The position numbers and the translations under genes were made by a program. From contig JABXKC010000030.1 of the NCBI GenBank assembly GCA_013375495.1, positions 1-47,901 of the forward strand: a stretch of 47,901 nt of DNA. The letters run 5' to 3'. Source of the stretch: Promethearchaeota archaeon. Its GTDB lineage: Archaea > Asgardarchaeota > Lokiarchaeia > Sigynarchaeales > SOKP01. Positions 1 through 8,924 of this stretch are shown piece after piece (position 1 is the first letter of the stretch; each line of letters begins with the position of its first letter). Below the pieces are notes generated by a model that had not been told where the DNA came from, did no database searches, and saw only the letters and a list, made by a program, of their open reading frames with translations.

Positions 1-96
1 ATAGATTTTACAAAGACAATTATAGAATTTGGAGAATCAAAAATCCCTAAAAAACCTGGAATAATTGAATTGGAATATAATTGTAAAAAGAAATAA
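1..96 (+). CDS. C-terminal end of an unidentified protein (partial)
   Basis: An open frame runs from the window edge to a TAA stop at 94-96 and gives the last 31 residues of a protein whose start lies outside the window. The tail is lysine-rich and has no recognisable motif. It ends 15 bases before the next gene on the same strand, so the two may be co-transcribed. Function cannot be assigned. Confidence 0.5.
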   Translation: MDFTKTIIEFGESKIPKKPGIIELEYNCKKK

Positions 97-111
97 AAAG
101 AGAGAATTATT

Positions 112-1227
112 ATGACTGAATCAGAGTCTCAGAAACTTTTGCAAAATGAAGTAAAAACATTTGAAGATCTTGAAAATGAAATAATTAAAAGTAATAAATG
201 CTGTGCTTGTGGAGCTTGCATAGCATATTGCGAAAGTCAACATTTTAATGTTATTGAGATGAATAGATATATCCCTGGCTTTAAATCAGAAAAAAGTGTT
301 GATAATTGTACTAAATGTGGGGTTTGTTATTATATTTGCCCTCAAACTAAAGCATTATTAAAAGAATTAAATGAGACTTATTATATTGAAGATAATGTTG
401 GACATATAGCTAAAATTCTTGCAGCTAAAACAACAAACTCTGCATTAGAAAAAGTTGGACAAGATGGAGGGATAGTTTCAACAATTATAACATATTTATT
501 TGAAAGAGGTAAAATTGATGCAGCTATTGTTTCAGAATTTGACCAAAATTTTGAACCCGTTCCAAAAATTATATTTGATAAAGAAGATTTATTGAAATCA
601 GCAGGTACACGTTATTCTATTTCTTCTCAAATATTCCCTTTAAAAAATTTATATAGCATACCGCAAGAGATTCTTATGAAAAAGGAGATATTTGATATTA
701 ACCAGCTAAGAATAGCTTTTATTGGAACTCCGTGCCAATGTAGGGCTGTTAGTAAAATGAAATTTTTGCATGTTAAACCAGCTCACGTCATTAAATATGT
801 TATAGGTCTTTTCTGTTTTGAGAATTTTGTTTATACCCAATTGTATAATATTTTAAAGAGAGAAACCAACATTGATCCTACTAAAATCAAGAAAACATGG
901 ATAAAAAAGAATTTTTTTATCCAAACCAGAGATAATAAAGAATTTGAAATCGATATCAAAACTCTAGATCCCGCAGTTAGAGATAATTGCCATGAATGCG
1001 ATGAATTCACAGGAAGATTTACAGATATTAGTGTTGGAGCATCTGGAGCTCCAGAAGGATATTCAATGATACTAATTAGAACAGATATTGGTGAAAAAGT
1101 AATAAATAGTATGCTTTCAAAAGGTATAATTGAGCAATTTATTGTTCCATTAAACACTATTGAGTGGAAGAATAAGAAATTAGATTGGTATAATAAATTA
1201 ATTTCTATAAAACAAGAAATAAACTAA
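112..1227 (+). CDS. FrhB-like iron-sulfur flavoprotein (F420 hydrogenase/dehydrogenase beta subunit family)
   Basis: This 371-residue protein has the FrhB/FdhB-type architecture. An N-terminal double [4Fe-4S] ferredoxin region has Cys at 30, 33, 36, 40 and at 66, 69, 72, 76. The FrhB N and C domains follow, with a QDGGIVST segment near 117, GTPCQC at 205-210, GLFCFENF at 232-239 and a Cys pair at 293/296. In the family this subunit binds FAD and exchanges electrons between iron-sulfur partners and F420 or another soluble carrier. The carrier cannot be read from sequence. It is a diverged paralogue of the protein at 3535-4677 and converges on the hdrA operon, so both probably serve HdrA-type complexes. 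The ATG start follows an AGAGAGAA stretch. Family assignment is firm; the substrate is inferred. Confidence 0.88.
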   Translation: MTESESQKLLQNEVKTFEDLENEIIKSNKCCACGACIAYCESQHFNVIEMNRYIPGFKSEKSVDNCTKCGVCYYICPQTKALLKELNETYYIEDNVGHIAKILAAKTTNSALEKVGQDGGIVSTIITYLFERGKIDAAIVSEFDQNFEPVPKIIFDKEDLLKSAGTRYSISSQIFPLKNLYSIPQEILMKKEIFDINQLRIAFIGTPCQCRAVSKMKFLHVKPAHVIKYVIGLFCFENFVYTQLYNILKRETNIDPTKIKKTWIKKNFFIQTRDNKEFEIDIKTLDPAVRDNCHECDEFTGRFTDISVGASGAPEGYSMILIRTDIGEKVINSMLSKGIIEQFIVPLNTIEWKNKKLDWYNKLISIKQEIN

Positions 1228-1295
1228 TTAATTAACAAATCTTAAACAAGCCACTTTAGACATTTTTAATTTAAAAAAATTAAAACAAAAAAAGA

Positions 1296-1327
1296 TATCC
1301 ATTCAAATAAATTAATATGAATGGATA
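1296..1327. repeat. 10-bp inverted repeat between convergent genes
   Basis: TATCCATTCA at 1296-1305 is perfectly complementary to TGAATGGATA at 1318-1327, with a 12-base loop. It lies in the 205-base convergent gap between the upstream FrhB-like gene and hdrA, so both transcripts could form the hairpin. It could serve as a bidirectional 3'-end structure. Its arms contain ATTCA/TGAAT in the reverse order of the operator motif found elsewhere in the window, so it is not that operator. Confidence 0.45.
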
Positions 1328-1361
1328 AAATAAATTCAAATCATCTATTATTTTATATTTT

Positions 1362-1432
1362 TCTGAAAACCTATGCTATAGGTTAGTTACCTCTCAACTA
1401 TAATTTTTTTAAGAGGATCATTCGCTTTCAGA
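1362..1432 (-). promoter_or_regulatory. Candidate SECIS-like RNA structure in the hdrA 3' UTR
   Basis: The structure starts directly after the hdrA TAA stop on the minus strand. An outer stem pairs TCTGAAAG with TTTTCAGA. Inside it, CCTCTTAA pairs with TTGAGAGG (8 bp, one G-U pair) around an A-rich 11-base loop. An AATGAT sequence sits immediately 5' of that helix. A second small hairpin, CCTAT-AGC-ATAGG, follows. A UGA at the helix base and an A-rich apical loop recall the eukaryote-like SECIS elements reported for Lokiarchaeota. However, the 3' strand reads TAAC rather than the expected GA, so the kink-turn match is incomplete. Assignment rests mainly on the upstream gene needing UGA recoding. 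Confidence 0.5.
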
Positions 1433-3469
1433 TTAATTATGATTAGGTGCTAAAGCTTCAACTTTTTTCCAAATAAGTTCAATTGATTCAATATACTCCT
1501 CCTTGTATTCAAGGTCAGTACTACAAATCCCTTTAATTTCTTCAATAATTTGTTTATCACGATAATATTTAAGATCAATTGCACGAGCAGGACAAGAAGA
1601 AACACAAACACCACAACCTTTACACTTCATACCATCTACTTCAGCAATTGCATCTCCGTTGACTTTTATAGCGTTATAGTTACAGAGTTTTTCGCACCTA
1701 CGACAGCCCATACAGAGACTATCGTCAATTTCAACTATCATTAATTGTTGAATAATTGTGTCTTTCGAAAGCAACGTAGCAACCTTACTTGCGGCCGCCA
1801 AAGCTGTTGAGACTGAAGATGGTATGTTTTTTGGGCCGGAAGCGCATCCACATATATAAACGCCCATATTAGTTGTCTCCTGAGGTTTTAAACATCCATG
1901 TATCTCAGTTAAAAACCCATAATTGTCTTTACTCAAGCCTAATATTTCAATTAATTTTGCTGAACTTTTAGAAGGAACCATGCCGGTTGAAAGAACAACT
2001 AAATCAGCATTCAGTTTAACAATATGATTAGAGAGCGTATCAGAAGCTGTAAGTATTAATGTATTCGTTTTATGATCTTTTTGAATATCTCCTACCTTTC
2101 CCCTAATTGTTAAAACGCCCGCTTCTCTTACTTTTCTGTAGTATTCTTCGTTACCTTTATCCCATGTGCGCATATCGATATAAAATATAACAATTTCTAT
2201 ATCAGGATATTCCTGTTTTAACAGTTGAGCGTTTTTAAGAGCAACACTACAGCATACTACAGAACAATATGGATTTCCTTTTAACGATCTTGAACCTACA
2301 CATTGAATCATAGCAACTATTTTTGGCTTTTTTCCGTCAGATATTCTGTAAAGATGACCTCCTGTGGGCCCAATAGGGCTTAACATGCGTTCTAGCTCAA
2401 TTTGAGTTATTACATCAGGATAAATACCGTATTTATAATCGTTACGTTTCATAATCGGGTACTCTTCCCAACCGGTAGAGGCAATTACTGCCCCAACTTT
2501 AAAATCAAGATATTCTGGTTGTTGGTCAAACTCAATTGCTTCGGCAGGACAAATTCTCTGACAACTATTGCATTCAATACAGACATTCCTGTCTATTGTA
2601 GCGAGTTTAGGTACAGATTGTGGAAAAGGTATGTAAATTGCACCCCTTTCGCCAATTCCCCTGTTAAATTCGTTAGGTACTTTGATAGGACAATTTTCCG
2701 CACATAACCCGCAACCTGTACATTTTGATTCGTTCACATAGCGTGGATTCTTCTTCACCTTTATATTAAAATTCCCCGCAATACCACTAAATTCAACAAT
2801 TTCGCTATAGGTAAGTAAGGTTATATTGGGATGTTTCGATGTGCTTACCATAATTGGTGCTAAAACTCATATACCACAATCGTCTGTAGGGTAGATTCTG
2901 TCTAATTGTGCCATCTTTCCTCCAATCGTAGCTTCTTTTTCGACAAGATAAACAGGTGTACCTTGATTTGCTAAGTCTAAAGCAGCATTCATTCCTGCTA
3001 TCCCCGCACCGACTACTAAAGTAGCTTTCCTCACCGATATCTCCTTATAAGGCACTATTTCTAACTGGCGAGCTCGATTTATTCCTCCTATTACCATTCT
3101 TATCGCTTTTTCTGTGGCATTTTTTATATCGTTCTGGTGCACAAAGGAACATTGCTCGCGAATATTTACCATTTGAAAATAATAAGGGCTCAATTCAGCT
3201 TCGATCAACACAGCTCGGTAAGTAGATTCGTGGATTTTAGGAGTACATGCCGCAACAACGATTCGATTTAAATTTAACTCTAAAATATCATCTTTAATAA
3301 TATTCTGTCCTGGATCACTACAAGTGAAATTATTTACTCTCGCAATTTCTACATCTGGAAGCATCTCAACAATTTCTCTTACAATATCGCAATCAACACT
3401 ATTAGCAATATTAACTCCTCATCTGCAGATATAAACACCAATTCTAACATTGATCTGTAAATCAGACAT
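1433..3469 (-). CDS. hdrA: Heterodisulfide reductase subunit A, probable selenoprotein with two in-frame UGA codons
   Basis: Read through two UGA codons, this is a full-length 678-residue HdrA, the FAD- and iron-sulfur-containing core of electron-bifurcating heterodisulfide reductase complexes in the cytoplasm. The ATG at 3467-3469 has a perfect AGGTGA Shine-Dalgarno 5 bases upstream. UGA 1 is residue 17 in the N-terminal ICRxGVNIA motif, where HdrA has CxCG. UGA 2 is residue 201 in DDCGIxVLAP, where methanogen HdrA has CSMCILAP. The Rossmann motif GAGIAG is at 154-159. Ferredoxin Cys are at 250, 253, 256, 260 and 297, 300, 303, 307. The special cluster Cys are at 390, 402, 406, 407, and two more ferredoxin motifs lie at the C-terminus. 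There is no frame change at either UGA and similarity continues across both. It follows an frhB-like gene by 65 bases. Standard gene calling would split it in two. Confidence 0.92.
2867..2869 (-). other. UGA recoded as selenocysteine (Sec201 of HdrA)
   Basis: The codon is tca on the plus strand, UGA in the message. It falls in YPTDDCGI-U-VLAPIM, aligning with the second Cys of the HdrA motif FPTLDCSMCILAP. As I recall, this is the position (Cys197 in Methanothermococcus/Methanothermobacter numbering) that is Sec in selenium-using methanogens. The four cluster Cys downstream keep the same small numbering offset, which supports the alignment. Confidence 0.9.
3419..3421 (-). other. UGA recoded as selenocysteine (Sec17 of HdrA)
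   Basis: The UGA falls in GVYICR-U-GVNIA at the HdrA N-terminus, where homologues have GVYVCHCGVNIG. The ATG and its AGGTGA ribosome site lie upstream of it, and no start with a good ribosome site exists between this UGA and the conserved sequence that follows. Recoding is therefore the simplest reading. Confidence 0.85.
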
Positions 3470-3534
3470 TTAATTCACCTTTTAACGCATCACCATATAG
3501 GTTTTGGCATCAATACTAAAATTTATTTTAATTT

Positions 3535-4677
3535 TTAAACATTAGATTTAATTTCTTTTAAATTTCTTAATTTAGATTCCATGAATTTCTCTTTTCGCTC
3601 GATTTTTGAAATTGAATATTCCAAAAGAAGATTTTTAATGCGTTTTTCTGTTGGAGAATCGATTTCTGAGTTAATAAAAATTCCTTGTTTCAGAGCTTCT
3701 CCTATTAATTTATGCCCTTTTTTCGTTCTTGTGAATACTGTAGTGAATTTATCTGGAGAACCCAGACCTCCAAATGACACATCCGCATATATATTTGTAA
3801 AATCACTACACGCATTACAAGCTTCTCGCATATAGCCTATCAAATCCTCAAAAGGGATATGAACTAAAGACTCTTTGTTTTTATCTCCCTTTAGCTGTAT
3901 AATAAGGTCTTCTTTAATCTTAATTTTTTTGATATCCTCGAATTTAATGTTAAACTTTCTTTCAAACTGCTCCATTTTATGTTGGTCAAATTCGAAATTC
4001 TCGTAACAAAATAATCCTAAACAAAATTCTATGTTTTGTGAAGGAATAATGCCAAGATTCTGCATACACCTAATCGTATAAATTTGGCAGGGAGTTCCGA
4101 CCACTGCTAACTTTTTAAACTTTGTACTGCTTATCTTAGGAAGCGCACTTGTGTATGAGTGGTACCTTTGAACTTCTTCTAATTGCTGGGAAACCCCTAA
4201 TTTAAGCCCCGATGCACTAATTAAATCTTCTTTGTTTTTGGCAAGATAAGGCTCTCTCGAGAAAGGAGCTTTTGTTTTTGCCACAATGGCTCCGTCTATT
4301 AATTTCTCTTCAAACATGAAATTAAGTAGGGCGTTAACGACCCCCCCGTCAGTTCCATGACGCAAAAAGTCGAAATCTACTGATTGGCACGAATAGAGAT
4401 CAAAAATATTACCAAGGGGCATTGATGAATAATCTAATAAATTAAAGGTTCTATTGAGTTCGTCATCTAAAACATGAGTTTGTGGGCATAAATGATAACA
4501 AATTCCGCATTTAAGACAATTTTCTTTATTAATAAATACTGGAGGAGAATTCAGCTCCTTATACCCTATTACATCGTAATCCATTGAGTTACAAAAACTT
4601 ACACAACCTCCACATTGCTGACAAATTCCTTTGTTATGGACTTCTTCTATCAAATCCTCAAAACTTTTAACTTTCAT
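3535..4677 (-). CDS. FrhB-like iron-sulfur flavoprotein, upstream partner of HdrA
   Basis: This 380-residue FrhB/FdhB-type protein has a double ferredoxin region (Cys 19, 22, 25, 29 and 54, 57, 60, 64), a TDGGVV segment, GTPCQ, GLFCYENF and a CNAC pair before the C-terminal ADVSFGG motif. The family carries FAD and moves electrons to or from a soluble carrier such as F420. It is the first gene of a two-gene unit with hdrA, 65 bases apart on the minus strand, which suggests an HdrA-FrhB type complex. The ATG is preceded by GAGGTGTGAT, a close match to the anti-Shine-Dalgarno complement. It resembles the plus-strand gene at 112-1227 across its length. F420 as the carrier is inferred, not shown. 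Confidence 0.88.
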   Translation of the reverse strand: MKVKSFEDLIEEVHNKGICQQCGGCVSFCNSMDYDVIGYKELNSPPVFINKENCLKCGICYHLCPQTHVLDDELNRTFNLLDYSSMPLGNIFDLYSCQSVDFDFLRHGTDGGVVNALLNFMFEEKLIDGAIVAKTKAPFSREPYLAKNKEDLISASGLKLGVSQQLEEVQRYHSYTSALPKISSTKFKKLAVVGTPCQIYTIRCMQNLGIIPSQNIEFCLGLFCYENFEFDQHKMEQFERKFNIKFEDIKKIKIKEDLIIQLKGDKNKESLVHIPFEDLIGYMREACNACSDFTNIYADVSFGGLGSPDKFTTVFTRTKKGHKLIGEALKQGIFINSEIDSPTEKRIKNLLLEYSISKIERKEKFMESKLRNLKEIKSNV

Positions 4678-5430
4678 ATCACACCTCTATAATACTTTTT
4701 CATAAATCTATTTTCAATTTTAACTATATAATATACTAAATCAAACATATGGTAATCATCCCCGACAATCCATGTTTTTGAATACCGTGTTCTTGATCAT
4801 ATATCGACAATCAACTATTGATGTCCCCAATCTATATATAGTGAAAAAGTTTATAAGTTTTATCTTTCTGGTATTTTCAACCTATGATCTCAAACAATAA
4901 GTGATCATTCTCACCTATTTAAGGTATTTTTAGTAATAATACACTCACTCGTAATTAAAAAAAAGAAAAATATTGAATAATTATAATAATGTAGTTATCA
5001 CTAATATTTTAAAATCTGCTAGTGCAAAAAAAGAATTTCAATCTCATATGGATACTTTTTCAGTAATCGATACCAAATTTATTGCTTCTTAATTATTGAG
5101 ATTCAAACAATAAGATATAATGTTGTGTTCACGGAACTAGAAAAAAGATGATCACATTCAGCATTAGATATAATAGAGTTATACACTCTTTAAGGGATAA
5201 AAGATCACATACCAACATTCAGATTTTAATCAATTGATATAAAAGTAAGATATCTCTTTTTATTGTATGGAAAATCGTACTAATTTACCAGTAAAAAAGA
5301 AGAATTACCTCCAATATCGTTAAATTTACTAATATCTTTTTCATAAATCTTTATATTGATCAAAAAGTAAATAAATAATTATCTTAAAAGATCAATTTTG
5401 AAAAAAAAAAAGATAAAAAAGTGTAGAATA
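4678..5430. other. Long AT-rich intergenic region upstream of the solute-binding protein
   Basis: About 750 bases without a convincing gene separate two divergent genes. A strong archaeal TATA-like element (AGTTTATAAG, 4849-4858) points rightward, followed by a possible 39-codon frame with a TTG start (4973-5092) that I do not accept as a gene. A second TATA-like element, CTTTATATT at 5349-5357, is well placed for the solute-binding protein. The rest is low-complexity A/T with no tRNA, repeat array or long hairpin. Confidence 0.4.
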
Positions 5431-7878
5431 ATGAAAAACAAAAAATATAGTGTAGTGTTAATCATTTTATCGCTATTGCTAACGGTTTCGTTAATAAACA
5501 CAGATAGAAATGTAGATTCAAGGATATCTTATGATAAAATCCAAGCCTCGAGTAAACCGATGCAACAAGTACTTTTTAAGGTTGGTGTTGAACAGGGTCC
5601 TAATTATATCGATCCACACGACGCGTGGGATTATTCTTCCTTCACTGTTATAGAACAAGTTTGTGAAGGATTATTCGCCTACAACCTGAGCGATCCCGAC
5701 AATCCAATAATTCCTAACCTTGCGCTCTCGGGAACTTGGAATCTTGCGAGAACGGAGTATATGTGTATTCTTAGGGAAGGAGTTACGTTCCACGATGGAG
5801 CTGCTTTTAACGCAGAAGCAGTTATTTTCACGTGGAATCGATTGAATTGGGCCATAAACGCAACAGGAACCAATACAGATCAAATTTCTCAATTCGTCGA
5901 ACTTTACGAGTTTCCAAACGGGACTCCTATAGTATCGAGCATAACTAAGAATAACGATTATAACATAACCTTTGTCCTAAACGCGCCTTACGCACCGTTC
6001 GAAGCTTTATTATGCTTCCCTGGTTCTTTTATGTTGTCTCCCTCTTCAACGCCTCCAACGACTTATATTGATACCGCTACGGGAGATCTCGTTGGAACTG
6101 GTCCTTTTGTTTACGACAACTACACGACAAATGTGGAAGTTAATTTTCACGCTTTTGATAACTACTGGAAAGGAAAAGCGAATATAACCACAATGAGATT
6201 CCAAATAATTGCAGATGATATCGTTAGACATGGGGCGTTAGTAGCGGGTACTGTTCACTTTATAAGTGCTACTGAAGCTTCGTGGTATTCATCAATCAAG
6301 GCTTCTCCTGATCTTACGTTTCTAAATACCAGTACTACGGGCAACTCCATCTTCTATGTGGGGATGAATAACCTAGAGATAAATCGCACCATTAGGGAAG
6401 CAATATCTTACGCCATCGATTACGATTACATTCTAGACGAAATCCGTGAAGGTCACTCTGAAAGGTCGATGTCGCCGATTCCTAACGGAGTTTTATATGC
6501 CAACGATACATTTGATGTTCCCAGGTTAAACTTCACGCGTGCGAGATTAGTGATGCAGTCAATGGGATTTGGTACCGGATTTGATATTTATAACGATGCT
6601 GAATGGGTTACCCAGGAAAGTACAGCTCCGTTTCTTACGTATAATTATACATATTACGCTGATAGTTCGGTCCGCGAAAAAATGTCAGATCTTCTGCAAG
6701 ATAATATGACAAAAATTGGAATAAGAGTAACACCTGCCGATGTGGGCTATTTTAACTTCATATATAGACTCTTCGATCTGAATGGTTATCACAGAAATAA
6801 TTTTCAACTCTTCTGGAATGGGTGGGAAATGGATTATAACGATCCAAGCAATTTCATAAATACGTTATTTAGCAATAGCTCCAGCGGATATAATAATGTT
6901 CTCTATAATGGGTATACAGCAGCGAATAAAGCGGGAAGGAATCCTTTAGATGTGAACGAAAACGTACAACTTTTAATGGAAGCAGCACTTTCAGAAGTTG
7001 ATCCCGTGGCAAGAGAGGCTTTATATGACAGGATTCAAGAACTTCTCGTCGAAGAAGATTTTCCAGTTGCGTGGTGTATCGTTAATTATCTTTATTACGC
7101 GTATGACAAGCAATTAACTGGCTTTCAGCAAAGCGCTACAAACAAACTCTACTTTTATCCCTGTGAATGGATTAAATCAATCCCAGCCTTTCCGGGTTCC
7201 GTAAGCATATCTTCTGATGCTGATAATCCGGATACTGATGGAGATTTTAACGTTACATGGGTGCCTACAGATTACACGGATAACTGTTCTCTATATGTGT
7301 CTTCGAGTCTAATTACAGAAATTAATGGGGGTGTGACCCTTCTATTAGATGAAGTTTCGGAGATGAATTACGAAGCAAATGCGTATTCTAGCGGAACATA
7401 TTACTTTCTCGTAGTAGCGAAAAATGAAAATGGCAATTCAACATCAAGCAATCTATTGGTAAATGTAGATATACCGGACCCACCGTTACCGTTTACACTG
7501 TTCTCTGACTCTTCGAGTCCTGACGACGACGGAGATTTCAATCTTATTTGGACTCCTTCAACAAATGCCGACAATTATTCACTGTACTCCTATTCCAGTT
7601 TAATTACCGAAATTAACGGGAGTCTAACTTTAGTTCTGGACGAAGTTAACACATTATCTTACGACGCCCTTGACTACTCAGATGGAACATATTTCTTTGT
7701 TGTGGTCGCTAAAAACACAGACGGTACGACTATGTCGAATAATTTTGAAATGGTTGTTAATATAGAAGAACCAGAACCAGAGCCATGGATTCCTGGATTT
7801 GAAATGTGGACGATGTTCTTCACAGTTAGCTCAGTTGGTTTAATTTTGCTATTAAGAAAGAAGAAGAAAATTACCTAA
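5431..7878 (+). CDS. ABC transporter substrate-binding protein (family 5), anchored, with two FN3-like repeats
   Basis: This is a secreted, cell-surface oligopeptide/nickel-type solute-binding protein of about 815 residues. The ATG at 5431 is followed by a lysine patch and the hydrophobic signal YSVVLIILSLLLTVSL; an in-frame TTG at 5398 would add 11 lysine-rich residues. The SBP family 5 domain spans roughly 50-570 (YIDPHDAWDYSS near the start; FHDGAAFNAEAVIFTWNR is typical). Two tandem repeats of about 90 residues with a fibronectin-III-like look follow. The end is PWIPGFEMW, a hydrophobic helix and RKKKK, an archaeosortase-type sorting tail like those of lokiarchaeal surface proteins. No permease or ATPase genes lie nearby, so it either uses a transporter encoded elsewhere or acts alone. 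The ligand is unknown. Confidence 0.88.
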   Translation: MKNKKYSVVLIILSLLLTVSLINTDRNVDSRISYDKIQASSKPMQQVLFKVGVEQGPNYIDPHDAWDYSSFTVIEQVCEGLFAYNLSDPDNPIIPNLALSGTWNLARTEYMCILREGVTFHDGAAFNAEAVIFTWNRLNWAINATGTNTDQISQFVELYEFPNGTPIVSSITKNNDYNITFVLNAPYAPFEALLCFPGSFMLSPSSTPPTTYIDTATGDLVGTGPFVYDNYTTNVEVNFHAFDNYWKGKANITTMRFQIIADDIVRHGALVAGTVHFISATEASWYSSIKASPDLTFLNTSTTGNSIFYVGMNNLEINRTIREAISYAIDYDYILDEIREGHSERSMSPIPNGVLYANDTFDVPRLNFTRARLVMQSMGFGTGFDIYNDAEWVTQESTAPFLTYNYTYYADSSVREKMSDLLQDNMTKIGIRVTPADVGYFNFIYRLFDLNGYHRNNFQLFWNGWEMDYNDPSNFINTLFSNSSSGYNNVLYNGYTAANKAGRNPLDVNENVQLLMEAALSEVDPVAREALYDRIQELLVEEDFPVAWCIVNYLYYAYDKQLTGFQQSATNKLYFYPCEWIKSIPAFPGSVSISSDADNPDTDGDFNVTWVPTDYTDNCSLYVSSSLITEINGGVTLLLDEVSEMNYEANAYSSGTYYFLVVAKNENGNSTSSNLLVNVDIPDPPLPFTLFSDSSSPDDDGDFNLIWTPSTNADNYSLYSYSSLITEINGSLTLVLDEVNTLSYDALDYSDGTYFFVVVAKNTDGTTMSNNFEMVVNIEEPEPEPWIPGFEMWTMFFTVSSVGLILLLRKKKKIT
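7189..7767 (+). repeat. Tandem FN3-like domain duplication inside the solute-binding protein
   Basis: Two roughly 90-codon units (about 7189-7470 and 7488-7767) encode matching segments. Both contain DxDGDFN followed by a Trp, then SLY, SSLITEING, LLLDEV or LVLDEV, SGTYYFLVVAKN or DGTYFFVVVAKN. The similarity is clear at protein level and weaker at DNA level, so the duplication is not very recent. They probably form spacer domains that lift the binding domain from the membrane. Confidence 0.7.
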
Positions 7879-7885
7879 TTACCTA

Positions 7886-7910
7886 TTTTTTTATTATCAT
7901 TTTTTTTTTT
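7886..7910 (+). terminator. T-rich terminator after the solute-binding protein gene
   Basis: Two T tracts (seven and eleven or so T) lie within 35 bases of the stop codon, with no stem-loop. This is the oligo-T form of archaeal intrinsic termination. Confidence 0.55.
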
Positions 7911-8115
7911 AATATTATTACTTCGCATTCATAAAACCATTTATGGATACATTTCTAATTGTTAGAAGTATATAATGAGTTTGATTAGTCAAAAAAAAAT
8001 CAGAAATTAGCCAATAATGTTAAAAATCTGCATATCTTAGGTTAATCTATCAATCATAAGGACAACTGATGCCTAAAAAAGTTAAGATTAAAAATTCAGA
8101 TAGAGAAGAAGTACA

Positions 8116-8913
8116 ATGCCGTATTTTAATAATGATGGAATAAAAATCTATTATGAAATTGAAGGAGAAGGTCCACCTGTAGTAATGCTTCATGGTCTTA
8201 CAGGAAATATTGAAGAGAGTTGGAAACAAACAAATTGGATAGAAAAATTAAAAGATAAATATCGATTAATTCTTTTAGATTGCCGAGGTCATGGAAAAAG
8301 TGATAAACCCCATGATGGTTCTTATTATGGACAAAAGATGGTCGATGATGTTATTAAACTTTTGGAACACCTTTCTATTGATAAAGCTAATATTTTTGGT
8401 TACTCTATGGGCGCCAATATAACATTTCAATTATTAATGACTAAACCTGAGATTTTCATTTGTGCTATTCTTGGAGGATTTGTTCTAACCTTAAATGAGA
8501 AGGAAATATCAAAGGATATTAAACGTACAAAACAGATGGTCGAAGGATTTAGGGCAGAAAATATTGATCAAGTTAAAAAGCCCATAGCTCGTGTATTCCG
8601 TAAGTTCGCAGAATTAGGCGATAATGATTTACTTGCTTTAGCTGCTGAAAGGGCTGGCTCGCTTAAAGATTGGTTTGAAATTCTGGCAACACCTGCCCAA
8701 AGGAGAGAGGCTCTTAAAAAGATAAAAGCGCCTGTAATGACTGTTGTAGGTTCTACAGAGCTTCTTTTCGGAGACAAGACTTTAGTGGCTCAAGTAGTCC
8801 CTGATGCGTGTCACTTTCAAATCCAAGGGAAAGATCATTCGACAATGATATCAGATCCAAAATTTCACATGGTTGTCAAGGCGTTTCTGGATTTTGTTAA
8901 TCATAAGAAATAG
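8116..8913 (+). CDS. Alpha/beta hydrolase
   Basis: This is a 265-residue cytoplasmic protein with the alpha/beta-hydrolase fold. The oxyanion-loop motif LHGLTG is at 25-30, DCRGHGKSD at 55-63, the nucleophile elbow GYSMG has Ser97, and the catalytic His241 is in GKDHS. There is no signal peptide. The length and motif spacing fit simple esterase/lyase-type members of the family; the substrate cannot be predicted. The ATG follows GAAGAAGT. A 24-codon frame (8069-8143) overlaps its start in another frame and is probably chance. It converges with fwdA, leaving only 11 bases between the stop codons. Confidence 0.85.
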   Translation: MPYFNNDGIKIYYEIEGEGPPVVMLHGLTGNIEESWKQTNWIEKLKDKYRLILLDCRGHGKSDKPHDGSYYGQKMVDDVIKLLEHLSIDKANIFGYSMGANITFQLLMTKPEIFICAILGGFVLTLNEKEISKDIKRTKQMVEGFRAENIDQVKKPIARVFRKFAELGDNDLLALAAERAGSLKDWFEILATPAQRREALKKIKAPVMTVVGSTELLFGDKTLVAQVVPDACHFQIQGKDHSTMISDPKFHMVVKAFLDFVNHKK

Positions 8914-8924
8914 ATTAGATCGTT

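Noticed and set aside
831..1157. Antisense open frame within the FrhB-like gene (and many similar shadows)
   Set aside because: It overlaps a clearly recognised gene on the other strand and has no motif of its own.
1433..3364. hdrA as two separate genes or a frameshifted pseudogene
   Set aside because: Both interruptions are UGA in the correct frame at conserved Cys sites, the ribosome site precedes the upstream ATG, and all other HdrA motifs are intact. Selenocysteine explains this better than decay.
4973..5092. 39-codon frame with TTG start in the long leader
   Set aside because: It is short, has no clear ribosome site and no recognisable similarity. The promoter-like element upstream is too far away to support it alone.
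8069..8143. 24-codon ATG frame overlapping the alpha/beta hydrolase start
   Set aside because: It is very short, runs into the hydrolase in another frame and has a composition expected by chance in A/T-rich DNA.
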